Positions 16,266-23,473 of a stretch of 29,211 nt of DNA are shown piece by piece. The notes beneath the pieces were generated by a model, which saw nothing but the letters and a program-made list of their open reading frames with translations, was not told the origin of the DNA and ran no database searches. The DNA lies in NCBI GenBank assembly GCA_900770705.1, contig CAAGLF010000078.1, forward strand, positions 1 through 29,211, given 5' to 3'. The stretch comes from Bacteroidaceae bacterium. GTDB taxonomy: Bacteria; Bacteroidota; Bacteroidia; Bacteroidales; Bacteroidaceae. How positions within the stretch are numbered: position 1 is the first letter of the stretch; each line of letters starts with the position of its first letter. The position numbers and the translations under genes are program-made.

Positions 16266-16337
16266 TACACCCATAGGGAATCGAACCCTAATCTAAGGAA
16301 CCGGAATCCTTTATTCTATCCATTGAACTATGGGTGC
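16266..16337 (-). tRNA. tRNA-Arg, anticodon CCG
   Basis: The minus strand folds as a full cloverleaf. The acceptor GCACCCA pairs with TGGGTGT (last pair G:T), followed by a discriminator A. The anticodon arm AAGGA-TTCCGGT-TCCTT gives anticodon CCG, reading the Arg codon CGG. The T arm is TAGGG-TTCGATT-CCCTA. CCA is not encoded (CTA follows the discriminator). It is a single tRNA with its own promoter and terminator. Confidence 0.95.
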
Positions 16338-16348
16338 AATTTCAAAAT

Positions 16349-16382
16349 GCCCGGCAAAAATAATGATTTATTCTTGCCGGGC
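16349..16382. promoter_or_regulatory. tRNA-Arg promoter with an overlapping inverted repeat
   Basis: On the minus strand, TATTTTTG (16355-16362) matches TAnnTTTG and would start transcription about 10 nt before the tRNA 5' end. A 9-bp inverted repeat GCCCGGCAA (16349-16357) with its complement (16374-16382) overlaps this box and brackets the spacer. It could be an operator or a hairpin of a transcript entering from the left. Confidence 0.55.
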
Positions 16383-16436
16383 GAAACTTTTCAGGCAGTT
16401 TTTTCTCTTTTCGGGCCTTATACGGCCGCTTAGGTC
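16380..16436. repeat. Possible degenerate mosaic element, copy 9
   Basis: GGCGAAACTTTTCAGGCAG followed by a T-rich run, TTTTCGGGCC and GCTTAGG recalls words of the mosaic family (GGCGAAACT in copies 3 and 8, TTTCGGGCC in copies 5 and 6, CTTAGG in copies 5-7). There is no long perfect hairpin. It lies just after the stop of the TonB-dependent receptor and may serve as its transcript end. Confidence 0.35.
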
Positions 16437-16443
16437 GCAGGTA

Positions 16444-18558
16444 CTACTGCAAATGCAGGCGAATGCCGCCCATAGCGAGGAAGCCGGGCAACCGGACATT
16501 GGCAATGTCGCAATAGCGATGGGCTGTCAGGTTGCTTAGGTCGGCATAGACTTCCCACTTCGGCTGTTTCCAGGTGATTTTCAAGTCGAGGCAGGCATTC
16601 GTTCCGTAGGGATGAAGTTCGCCGGTCGACGTGGCATTTGCATATACCAGGTAGTTGCCTTCGCGTTCCTGCAGCCGGAAACTCCACTGGGCCTCCAGTC
16701 CGAGGGGCAGGCGGTGCGCCAGCGAGGCCGTCAGCTTATGTCGCAGGTATTCCAGGGCATAGTTTGACTTGAAGATGGGGCGTCCATCGTTCTGCCTGTC
16801 CTGATAGACGCAGGCGCAGTCCACCCGGAGTTTCGTGAGGGGGCACTTCGGTTTTCCCAGTAGGGTGGGGAAGTCGACTCCTGCGCGCAGTCCGGCGCCG
16901 TACTTGTCGAGGTCGAAGGCTGTAGAGTGGTAGATGTCGTTTGCATCGTACATCACCCAATCTATCATTTGCGTACCCCGTGTGTAGTAGGCCGAGGCGG
17001 AGAGGCTCCATCCGCGGCGATTCAGGTCGCTACCTATGCGGACGGTTGTGTTTTCCTCGGGTTTCAGTCCGATGTTTCCCTCTTGTGTGGGGCTTTTGTA
17101 GTATAGGTCGGTGAAAGTGGGTAGCCGCAGGGAGCGGTTGCAGGAGGCAAAGATTTTCCAGCCGCCTCTGGGGCGGAAACTCACGTCGACACCGGGATAA
17201 AAGCGGTAGCCGGAGGCGAGCGAACTGTTGTGCTGCGCCATTACGCCTGCCGAGATGGTCCATTGTAGGAGCACGATATTGTGTTCGAGGTAGTACGACA
17301 CGTTGGTGCGTCGGTCGTGGTGGTCGTACCAGTGACCGCTTTCTCCGCGGATGGGGACGTATTTCAGGGAGTCGAGCGGCCGTCCGAGGTTGCTGCTGTA
17401 TATGGCTTCCTCGCGCATTTCGGCACCAAAAGCCGTGCGGCCGGCTGTCCAGTCTGTCCAGGCGCCGAGTCCGAGTGTCGTGACGTCGCCGCGGTGGAAG
17501 TTTTCGCCGGTCTGCGTGTCGCGTATGAGCTGGTAATGATCCACACTGCGCAGCCACGAGGCTGTGGGGCGCAGGTGCAGAGGCCCGGCGGCCGTTTCGG
17601 CCTGTACGGCCATCAGATAGCGGCGCGTAGCTTCCCATTGGTTGGGATAGGCGCCCGAGTAGAAGGTGTTGGCGCCGAAGTCCGTCACGGTCACGCCGGC
17701 CTGCGCGTCCACCTTGAGGCGGTCGGTGTGATAGCCGCCCTGCCAGAAGGCCTTGGTGCCGGCGTAGTCACCATTTTCCACCACTCCGTCGCTCCGTTGT
17801 CCGGACAAGGAGAGCGAACTGCGCCATCCGCGTTTTCCCAGGGCGCCGCGCACGTCGGCGCGTATGGTGCCGAAGGAACCTGCTTCAGCCTGCACGTCGA
17901 GCGAGGGTGCTGCGTCCGAACGCGTCACCACGTTGATAGCGCCGGCGAAAGCCTGGCTGCCGAATACTCTCGCGGCGGCTCCTTCGAGTACCTCGATACG
18001 TTCGATGTCGGAAAGGTTCAGGGGGAAGTCGGCGGCGTTGTGTCCCGTCTGCGGGTTGGTTACGGGAATGCCGTTTACCAGCAAGGTGATCTGGTCGAAT
18101 GTGCCGCCGGAAACAGAAATGTCCGTCTGAATACCGAAGCCACCGCGCTGACGGACATCTACGGCGGCTGCCATTTTCAGTACATCGGCCACGCAGGTGA
18201 CGCCTGCGGCCTCCAGTTCTTCTTTGCCCAGGGTTCGCACCTGTCGGGCGGCTACCTCGCTGCGCAACGGGGCGCGGGAGGCCGTGACGCAGGCTTCGGA
18301 GAGCCACGCCGCCGCGTTGTCGGATTTCGCTTCTTGGCCGAGCGAGTCCGTGGGGGCGCCTTCGGTGTCCGGGGTTGCCGTTGTCAACGTTCCGGCAGCC
18401 TGTGCCAGTCGCGGCGCAGCGCTCAGGAGCGTGGCCACCGAGAGCACTCCTACGTTCACTTCGCGCCCCAGGCAGCGGAACAAGGCGTATCCGTGGCGGC
18501 TGAAGCAGCGAAAGACGAACGGCCGTGGCGTCCGGAAGTTTCGTTGGTTTGTCTTCAT
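16444..18558 (-). CDS. TonB-dependent outer-membrane receptor (BtuB-like)
   Basis: The 704-aa product has an N-terminal plug domain (about 110-230: EACVTASRAPLRSEV, VADVLKMAAAVDVRQRGGFGIQTDISVSGG, ITLLVNGIPV, IERIEVLEGAAARVFGSQAFAGAINVVT) and a C-terminal 22-strand-type barrel. This is the siderophore/cobalamin receptor layout and lacks the long N-terminal extension of SusC proteins. No substrate gene (ABC transporter, SusD) is adjacent, so the ligand is unknown. The N-terminus is an unusually long signal region (about 50 residues), with charged RCFSRHGYALFRCLGREV before the hydrophobic core VGVLSVATLLSAAP. The start ATG at 18558 follows a leader of about 135 nt. The last residue is Gln, not the common terminal aromatic. 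Confidence 0.92.
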   Translation of the reverse strand: MKTNQRNFRTPRPFVFRCFSRHGYALFRCLGREVNVGVLSVATLLSAAPRLAQAAGTLTTATPDTEGAPTDSLGQEAKSDNAAAWLSEACVTASRAPLRSEVAARQVRTLGKEELEAAGVTCVADVLKMAAAVDVRQRGGFGIQTDISVSGGTFDQITLLVNGIPVTNPQTGHNAADFPLNLSDIERIEVLEGAAARVFGSQAFAGAINVVTRSDAAPSLDVQAEAGSFGTIRADVRGALGKRGWRSSLSLSGQRSDGVVENGDYAGTKAFWQGGYHTDRLKVDAQAGVTVTDFGANTFYSGAYPNQWEATRRYLMAVQAETAAGPLHLRPTASWLRSVDHYQLIRDTQTGENFHRGDVTTLGLGAWTDWTAGRTAFGAEMREEAIYSSNLGRPLDSLKYVPIRGESGHWYDHHDRRTNVSYYLEHNIVLLQWTISAGVMAQHNSSLASGYRFYPGVDVSFRPRGGWKIFASCNRSLRLPTFTDLYYKSPTQEGNIGLKPEENTTVRIGSDLNRRGWSLSASAYYTRGTQMIDWVMYDANDIYHSTAFDLDKYGAGLRAGVDFPTLLGKPKCPLTKLRVDCACVYQDRQNDGRPIFKSNYALEYLRHKLTASLAHRLPLGLEAQWSFRLQEREGNYLVYANATSTGELHPYGTNACLDLKITWKQPKWEVYADLSNLTAHRYCDIANVRLPGFLAMGGIRLHLQ

Positions 18559-18699
18559 TGTTTTGTGAATAAAGATAATAAATGGTTGGGTGATAATAGT
18601 ATCCCCTGCCAGCGCCGTCGCCGCACGTGCCGTTGTGGGCGGACGCAGAGAAGGGCCTGCCTGTGCCCCTGCGGCGTGGCGTTGTGCCAAAGGGATGGG

Positions 18700-18707
18700 C
18701 AAAGGTA
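18700..18707 (-). promoter_or_regulatory. -7 box of the TonB-dependent receptor gene
   Basis: The minus strand reads TACCTTTG. A start near 18694 would give a leader of about 135 nt that is GC-rich in its first 95 nt. I looked for cobalamin- or TPP-riboswitch core motifs in it and did not recognise any. A frame open upstream of 18558 covers this leader but carries no protein signature. Confidence 0.5.
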
Positions 18708-18822
18708 AGTATTCTTTCCGTTACTTCCGATACAGAAAGGCCGCATTTGTGCCTTTCTCCGGCGGAATAATCTGCTGCGGGCGTTCCGGACCGCCTTGAT
18801 TCTATGGTAGGTCGAAGAACAA

Positions 18823-18888
18823 CGGACTTAGGAAAAATTATCTCCGTAGAAAAATTTTTTTCGGGCCCGAAAGTTTTTCCTAAGTCCG
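18823..18888. repeat. Mosaic intergenic element, copy 6 (between divergent genes)
   Basis: The 15-bp arms CGGACTTAGGAAAAA (18823-18837) and TTTTTCCTAAGTCCG (18874-18888) are exact complements. The interior holds a TATCTCCG-like segment and the self-complementary TTTCGGGCCCGAAA (18859-18872). The element lies about 115 bp from the -7 box on each side (receptor to the left, GH95 to the right). The 522-bp gap 18559-19080 contains in addition only the two promoters and a minor 8-bp hairpin (18734-18758). Confidence 0.82.
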
Positions 18889-19001
18889 CAGAAGTTCCGC
18901 CGAGGTAAGCAGACGTCTGGCCGAATGCCCCGAAGGGAATGTAAAATTCCGATATTGGCAGATTTTCCTTGGAAAATGTGGTACATACCGCTATTTTGTT
19001 T

Positions 19002-19009
19002 TATCTTTG
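19002..19009 (+). promoter_or_regulatory. -7 box of the GH95 gene
   Basis: TATCTTTG matches TAnnTTTG, with TGTG 21 nt upstream as a possible weak -33 element. The leader to the ATG at 19081 would be about 65 nt. Confidence 0.6.
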
Positions 19010-19080
19010 CCCGGGAGTAGTCCGTATGGACGGCTTCGTCTACCGATATTTCTCAATCATTTTTTAATTAAATCAATACT

Positions 19081-22000
19081 ATGACAAAGAAAATCTACTT
19101 ATTCTTAGTCGTACTGTTCGCTGGTATTTCCGCTGGAGCACAGGTGCTTCCTGCTTTCTCCACGGAGAGCGAGCCGATATGGTACAAAGTGCAGTTTAAG
19201 GAGGGTTCGGCGTACCTGGCCGACCAAGGTAGCGGGTCCAACCTGCTGACTGCGACTGCGGCAGACGTTGATGCGCAGCTGTGGCAGCTCATCGGAACGC
19301 AGGACGACTTCGTAATGAAAAGCAAGTCCGGCAACTACGTCAACTACAGCGGCAGCAAGTTCACCACTTCTACCACTGGCGTAGCTCTGAAGCTCGTGGC
19401 TTCTACAGCTTCCGGCGCCGGCAACTATTGGGAAATACAGCGTAAGAGCGCCAGTGGCAGCATGAATCAGTGGGGCGGAGCCGGAGCCGGAAAGGAAATC
19501 GGCGAGTACGGTCTCGGCGATGTCAACAATCCGCTCTCCTTCATTGCAACGCAGGCTGTTCTGCCCCAATTTTCCGAGGGAGAGAACGAAACGTGGTACT
19601 TCCTCCAGTTCTGCAATTCCGGCAACGTGATTACAGACAAGGGAGTGGGCACGGCCGCCCGTCTGGAGAGTGCTACAGGAATGTTCACGCAGCTCTGGAA
19701 ACTCGTCGGGACGCAGGACAACTTCCAGCTGGTCAACCGACTCGGACATTACATCGTGGTAAGTTCCACAGCCGACACCTCGCAGAATCCACGGAACGAT
19801 AATCCGCTGCAAACCTCCGAGAGCCCTTATGAAGCAGGCTATCAACTCGTGGAAACCACGAATACCGAAAATCCTTACAACTGGGAAATCAAGCCCAACG
19901 ACAAGGCTCGCCGCTTCAATCAGTGGGGAGGTACGGACGCCGGCAGAGGTATTGGGCTCTGGGACGCTGGCGACAAGAACAACCCGCTCAGGTTCGTCGA
20001 TGCAAGCGACTGGGAATACAACGAGTACCACGTGGTAGAAGCCGGCACACGCCCCACGGACATCAACGACTTCGCGTTGTGGTATAACGTACCTGTGGCA
20101 CACACCGGCGTAAGTGATACGTGGATGGAATATGCCTTGCCGATCGGTAACGGTCAGATAGGTGCCACCATTCGCGGCGGCCTTTATAAGGACGAAATCC
20201 AGTTCAACGAGAAAACCCTGTGGGCCGGAAACACCACCAACAGCGGCAATCAGGGCTACTTCCAGAACTTCGGCTCCATCGTTGTGGCAGACAAGAGTGA
20301 AAGTTTCTCCCTGACCGACGATTCCAAGCCCGTAAAAGAATACACGCGCTACCTCGACATTATCGACGGAGTGGGCGGCGTAAACTACAAGAGCAGCGAT
20401 GAGGCAACGACCTACCGCCGCCGCTATTTCGTTTCTGCGACCGACAAAGTGCTCGTGGCTCACTACGAAGCCCAGGGTACGGACAAACTCAAACTTTTGT
20501 TCAGCTACGTGCCCGATGAACTGATCAACGCTTCCGGCGTGACCTATGCCGACGGAAAAGCCACGTTCAGCGGAGCTATGGAAGTCGTGAAATACAACAC
20601 GGCCTTTGAGGTACTCGCTTCTGAGGGCGCTACCGTGACGACGACCGACGAAGGAATTCTTGTCGAGAATGCCGAATGGGCGAACTTGCTGATGGCTGCG
20701 GCCACCGACTACGACGCCACGAAGAACGGTTGCGTATCCGGAGAAACAGCAGCGGATATCGCCGGCAAGGTGACTGCCCGCATAGACGCTGCCAAGGCGC
20801 AGACATACGAAACGCTCTTGGCCAGTCACGTCGCCAAACACAGCGAGTTAATGAACCGCGTGGCCCTGAGTATCGGCGAAAAGAGCGACAAGACCACCGA
20901 AGACCTCATTAAGTTCTACGCCACCGACGCAAACAAGACGACTCCCGAAGGTCTGTATCTCGAGAGCCTCTACTTCCAGTACGGCCGCTATATGACGATT
21001 GGCGCCAACCTTGACACGTCCATCCATGCCCCCAGCAATCTGCAGGGAATATGGAACGACCGCTCCAATACGCCCTTCTGGCACTGCGACATCCACTCGG
21101 ACATCAACGTAGAAATGAACTACTGGCCCGCAGACCCGACCAACTTGAGCGAGATGCACCTTCCGTATCTCGAACATATCATTGATATGGCAACTGCAGA
21201 GAACTCTCCGTGGGCTGCCTTGGCTGCCAAAATCAAGTCCGGAGCCCAGGGTTGGACCGTAGCCGTAGAAAACAACATCTTCGGCGGCACCTCCAACTGG
21301 TGCAACGGCTCTATCAAGACCTGCGGCGCGTGGTACTGCACCCACTTGTGGCGCTACTACAAATATACGCTCAACAAGGACTTCCTGAAGCGTGCGCTTC
21401 CCGTGATGTACGACTACTGTCTCTTCACCAAGAGCATAGCTACGCTCGACTCCAACGGCCTCTATGAAATTACCGGCGAATGGAGTCCCGAGCACGGACC
21501 TGGCGACGTCACCGCTTTTGCGCAGCAGACCAGTTATGAAGTGCTCGACGAAGTCTTCAAGGCTCACGCAGAACTTGGCGAAGAGTCTCCGCTCACCGAG
21601 ACGCAACTCGACGAAATTCGCGAACTCTACGAGAAGTTCGACAAGGGCCTGTGGGTGGAAACATATAACGGAGTGGACAATATCTCTGAGTGGAAGAACA
21701 ATCCGCTGGAGGATCAGGGACACCGGCATTTGTCGCACTTGATGTGCCTGTACCCCTTCTCGCAGGTAAGTGCGTTCGACACCACCGCTGAAGGCCAACG
21801 CCTCTTCCAGGCTGCCTACAACGGACAGATTGCCCGCAACGGAGACGTGACGGGCTGGTCGATGGGATGGCAGACCAATACCTATGCGCGCTGCCTCGAC
21901 GGCGACAATGCACGCCGCAACCTTACTTTGGCCTTGCGTCACTCCACAAGTTATGTCATAGCTATGGGAGGACAAGGCGGATGTTACTACAACTTGTTCG

Positions 22001-22452
22001 ACGCGCACTCGCCGTTCCAGATTGACGGCAACTACGGTTGCACAAGTGGCGTGGCTGAAATGCTTCTGCAGAGCTACGACGACGTGATTACCATTCTGCC
22101 TGCGCTTCCCACGGCTTGGGCGAACGGCAGTGTGCGCGGTTTGAAAGCCCAGGGCGACTATACGGTCGACGAGGAATGGGCAGAAGGAAAGGCTACCCGT
22201 GCAAGCATTACGAACAATCGCAGTGAGCAACGCACGGTCAGCGTCCGTCTGAACAACAGAGTCAATCAGTATGTCATCAATGGCGGCGAAACCCTTGTGA
22301 TTGAAATGGAAAATGGAGAGTTTCCCACTGCAATTCAGCGCGTCAGTAATGGCCAGGTGAATGCGCAGACCATCTACGATCTCTCCGGTCGCCGTGTCAG
22401 CAAAGTAGGCCAGGGTGTCTACATCGTCAATGGTGGCAAAGTGATCTTCTGA
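19081..22452 (+). CDS. Secreted GH95 alpha-L-fucosidase (or related) with duplicated N-terminal lectin-like module and C-terminal sorting tail
   Basis: GH95 enzymes are inverting glycosidases that remove alpha-1,2-L-fucose, or in some members alpha-L-galactose. The 1123-aa product starts with a signal peptide (MTKKIYLFLVVLFAGISAGA). Two repeats of about 120-140 aa follow (about 30-155 and 160-305), each with WY.(V/L)QF, QLW(Q/K)L(I/V)GTQD and NQWGG...G..NNPL.F, looking like a beta-trefoil sugar-binding module. The GH95 N-terminal domain begins near 325 (PIGNGQIGATIRGG, FNEKTLWAG), then the (alpha/alpha)6 barrel. By comparison with Bifidobacterium AfcA, the acid Glu lies in EWSPEHG (Glu800 or Glu804), the Asn423 equivalent is Asn676 (DINVEMNYWPA) and the Asp766 equivalent is Asp982 (DGNYG). 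The Asn421 equivalent is Asp674. It ends in IYDLSGRRVS...GVYIVNGGKVIF, a sorting tail. No SusC/D pair is adjacent. Confidence 0.93.
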   Translation: MTKKIYLFLVVLFAGISAGAQVLPAFSTESEPIWYKVQFKEGSAYLADQGSGSNLLTATAADVDAQLWQLIGTQDDFVMKSKSGNYVNYSGSKFTTSTTGVALKLVASTASGAGNYWEIQRKSASGSMNQWGGAGAGKEIGEYGLGDVNNPLSFIATQAVLPQFSEGENETWYFLQFCNSGNVITDKGVGTAARLESATGMFTQLWKLVGTQDNFQLVNRLGHYIVVSSTADTSQNPRNDNPLQTSESPYEAGYQLVETTNTENPYNWEIKPNDKARRFNQWGGTDAGRGIGLWDAGDKNNPLRFVDASDWEYNEYHVVEAGTRPTDINDFALWYNVPVAHTGVSDTWMEYALPIGNGQIGATIRGGLYKDEIQFNEKTLWAGNTTNSGNQGYFQNFGSIVVADKSESFSLTDDSKPVKEYTRYLDIIDGVGGVNYKSSDEATTYRRRYFVSATDKVLVAHYEAQGTDKLKLLFSYVPDELINASGVTYADGKATFSGAMEVVKYNTAFEVLASEGATVTTTDEGILVENAEWANLLMAAATDYDATKNGCVSGETAADIAGKVTARIDAAKAQTYETLLASHVAKHSELMNRVALSIGEKSDKTTEDLIKFYATDANKTTPEGLYLESLYFQYGRYMTIGANLDTSIHAPSNLQGIWNDRSNTPFWHCDIHSDINVEMNYWPADPTNLSEMHLPYLEHIIDMATAENSPWAALAAKIKSGAQGWTVAVENNIFGGTSNWCNGSIKTCGAWYCTHLWRYYKYTLNKDFLKRALPVMYDYCLFTKSIATLDSNGLYEITGEWSPEHGPGDVTAFAQQTSYEVLDEVFKAHAELGEESPLTETQLDEIRELYEKFDKGLWVETYNGVDNISEWKNNPLEDQGHRHLSHLMCLYPFSQVSAFDTTAEGQRLFQAAYNGQIARNGDVTGWSMGWQTNTYARCLDGDNARRNLTLALRHSTSYVIAMGGQGGCYYNLFDAHSPFQIDGNYGCTSGVAEMLLQSYDDVITILPALPTAWANGSVRGLKAQGDYTVDEEWAEGKATRASITNNRSEQRTVSVRLNNRVNQYVINGGETLVIEMENGEFPTAIQRVSNGQVNAQTIYDLSGRRVSKVGQGVYIVNGGKVIF

Positions 22453-22501
22453 CAGACATAAGCCGTCGTGCCGGCCTGCGGGCTTGGCCGAACAACGTAT
22501 G

Positions 22502-22550
22502 AAGGGATGTCTCCGGTGCTGGAGGCATCCCTTTCCCTTATGTTTTTTCG
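22502..22550 (+). terminator. Terminator of the GH95 gene
   Basis: A 13-bp stem (22502-22514 with 22521-22533, one G:T pair) has the loop GGTGCT. A T-rich tail follows, with TTTTTT at 22543-22548. It begins 50 nt after the stop at 22452. Confidence 0.7.
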
Positions 22551-22589
22551 CTGTATCCGCTCTCTGGGGGAACCTGGCTCGTTCAGCCG

Positions 22590-22653
22590 TGAAACTTCCT
22601 CGGACTTAGGAAGAATTTCTGCGGCGGAAAAAAAATTTTTTCGCCGCAGAAAT
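22590..22653. repeat. Mosaic intergenic element, copy 7
   Basis: GTGAAACTTCCTCGG leads into CGGACTTAGGAAGAA (one change from the 15-mer in copies 3, 5 and 6). A hairpin follows with arms ATTTCTGCGGCG (22615-22626) and its complement (22642-22653), extended inward by an A/T run. The 22453-23147 gap holds the terminator above, this element, an AT-rich stretch (about 22790-22920), a C8 tract, a promoter and a long leader. I see no gene in it. Confidence 0.75.
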
Positions 22654-22885
22654 AAAAAGTCTCGCCGTACTTCTTCACCCTACTGCCGCCGCCGCCCCTC
22701 TCGCCTCCGCAAGAATGCGCTGGTCGGGCCCGCCGCTCCCCCGGGAGGTGTCCGGAATGCCTCCTTCCTGCCGTACAGAAGCGCGTCTGGATGTGTAAAA
22801 CTCCTTATAGAGGGGTAAATATCATCAAAATGACTAGTTTATATTAAAATGCGGCCTGTAAACAAAAATTAAACCCTAAAAATTA

Positions 22886-22893
22886 CCCCCCCC
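22886..22893. repeat. Homopolymeric C8 tract in a promoter region
   Basis: Eight consecutive C lie 15 bp upstream of the -7 box TATATTTG, where the -33/-7 spacer is expected. It is the longest G/C homopolymer I noticed in the window and is set in otherwise AT-rich sequence. Confidence 0.7.
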
Positions 22894-22908
22894 GTGGTAT
22901 TTTTTAAC

Positions 22909-22916
22909 TATATTTG
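22909..22916 (+). promoter_or_regulatory. -7 box upstream of the HTH gene
   Basis: TATATTTG matches TAnnTTTG. A start near 22922 would give a leader of about 225 nt to the ATG at 23148. A frame is open through that leader from 22914 but has no recognisable domain. Confidence 0.55.
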
Positions 22917-23147
22917 CGCACGAGATACAGTTTTCTGCCGTTACTGTGCGATTTTCAACTGACATTTGCAACAGTCTGGCCGTTTATCGCCAGCCGGTGG
23001 CGGCGGGAGTCCGTCTTTCCTTCGGTCGTGTGCAGAGAACACCGCTATCCTGCTTGGGGGAAGCGGCCGTTCGCTCGTCCAGTAGCGACTGTGGAGCGAT
23101 TTATGCCACAGCATACGTCGCGCAATCCCTTCCAATCTGATAGGCAT

Positions 23148-23381
23148 ATGCATATAGGTAAACTCATCAAAGCGGAAATGCAGCGTCGCGGCCTGTCTGC
23201 CATCTGGCTCTCGCAGCAAATCTGTTGTGAACGTACGAATATCTATAATATATATGGTCGGGCTTCGATTGATACCGACTTATTGCTGCGAATCTCCTCT
23301 GTGCTGCAACATAACTTCTTTGCCGAACTCTCTGCCCACTGTGCCCGGCGTCTCAACAGCCGTAGCCGCCACTCGTCGTAA
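23148..23381 (+). CDS. Small XRE-like helix-turn-helix protein
   Basis: A 77-aa protein, MHIGKLIKAEMQRRGL..WLSQQICCERTNIYNIYGR.SIDTDLLLRISSVLQHNFFAELS, matches a small Bacteroidales HTH family whose members share the pattern IGKLI..E...R..S..W....C.R.N.Y.I..R.SIDT.LL.RIS..L..DFF. It probably binds DNA, but target and trigger are unknown. The ATG at 23148 is where family similarity starts; the ATG at 23103 or the frame start at 22914 would add residues without similarity. A basic tail (RRLNSRSRHSS) ends the protein. The upstream promoter region contains the C8 tract. The downstream gene has its own strong promoter. Confidence 0.75.
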   Translation: MHIGKLIKAEMQRRGLSAIWLSQQICCERTNIYNIYGRASIDTDLLLRISSVLQHNFFAELSAHCARRLNSRSRHSS

Positions 23382-23411
23382 GGCGCCGCCCCGTGCTTTC
23401 TCGTGCGTAGG

Positions 23412-23442
23412 TTTGCCGGTTCGCTCCTATTTCCTAATTTTG
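23412..23442 (+). promoter_or_regulatory. Promoter of the transglutaminase-like gene (TTTG-N19-TAATTTTG)
   Basis: The -33 box TTTG is at 23412-23415 and the -7 box TAATTTTG at 23435-23442, 19 nt apart, a near-perfect match. The predicted start (about 23448) lies after the GTG at 23447, which supports the ATG at 23474 as the true start codon. Confidence 0.78.
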
Positions 23443-23473
23443 CAGGGTGAACCCCTCGTTTCACGCCCTGCCT

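Noticed and set aside
15983..16276. A 97-codon open frame after the AlkD-like gene
   Set aside because: It spans a strong terminator and the tRNA terminator, with no family similarity.
18559..18699. Cobalamin or TPP riboswitch in the receptor leader
   Set aside because: The leader is GC-rich and about 135 nt long, but I could not find the conserved core of either riboswitch; a covariance-model search would decide.
20848..22230. A 460-codon open frame opposite GH95
   Set aside because: It is antisense to the catalytic domain and has no motif or promoter.
22468..22818. A 116-codon open frame after GH95
   Set aside because: It runs through the GH95 terminator and mosaic copy 7; the product is low-complexity and basic, with no signature.
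22914..23147. N-terminal extension of the HTH protein (78 more residues)
   Set aside because: It begins inside the promoter -7 box and shows no conserved pattern; family similarity begins at the ATG at 23148.
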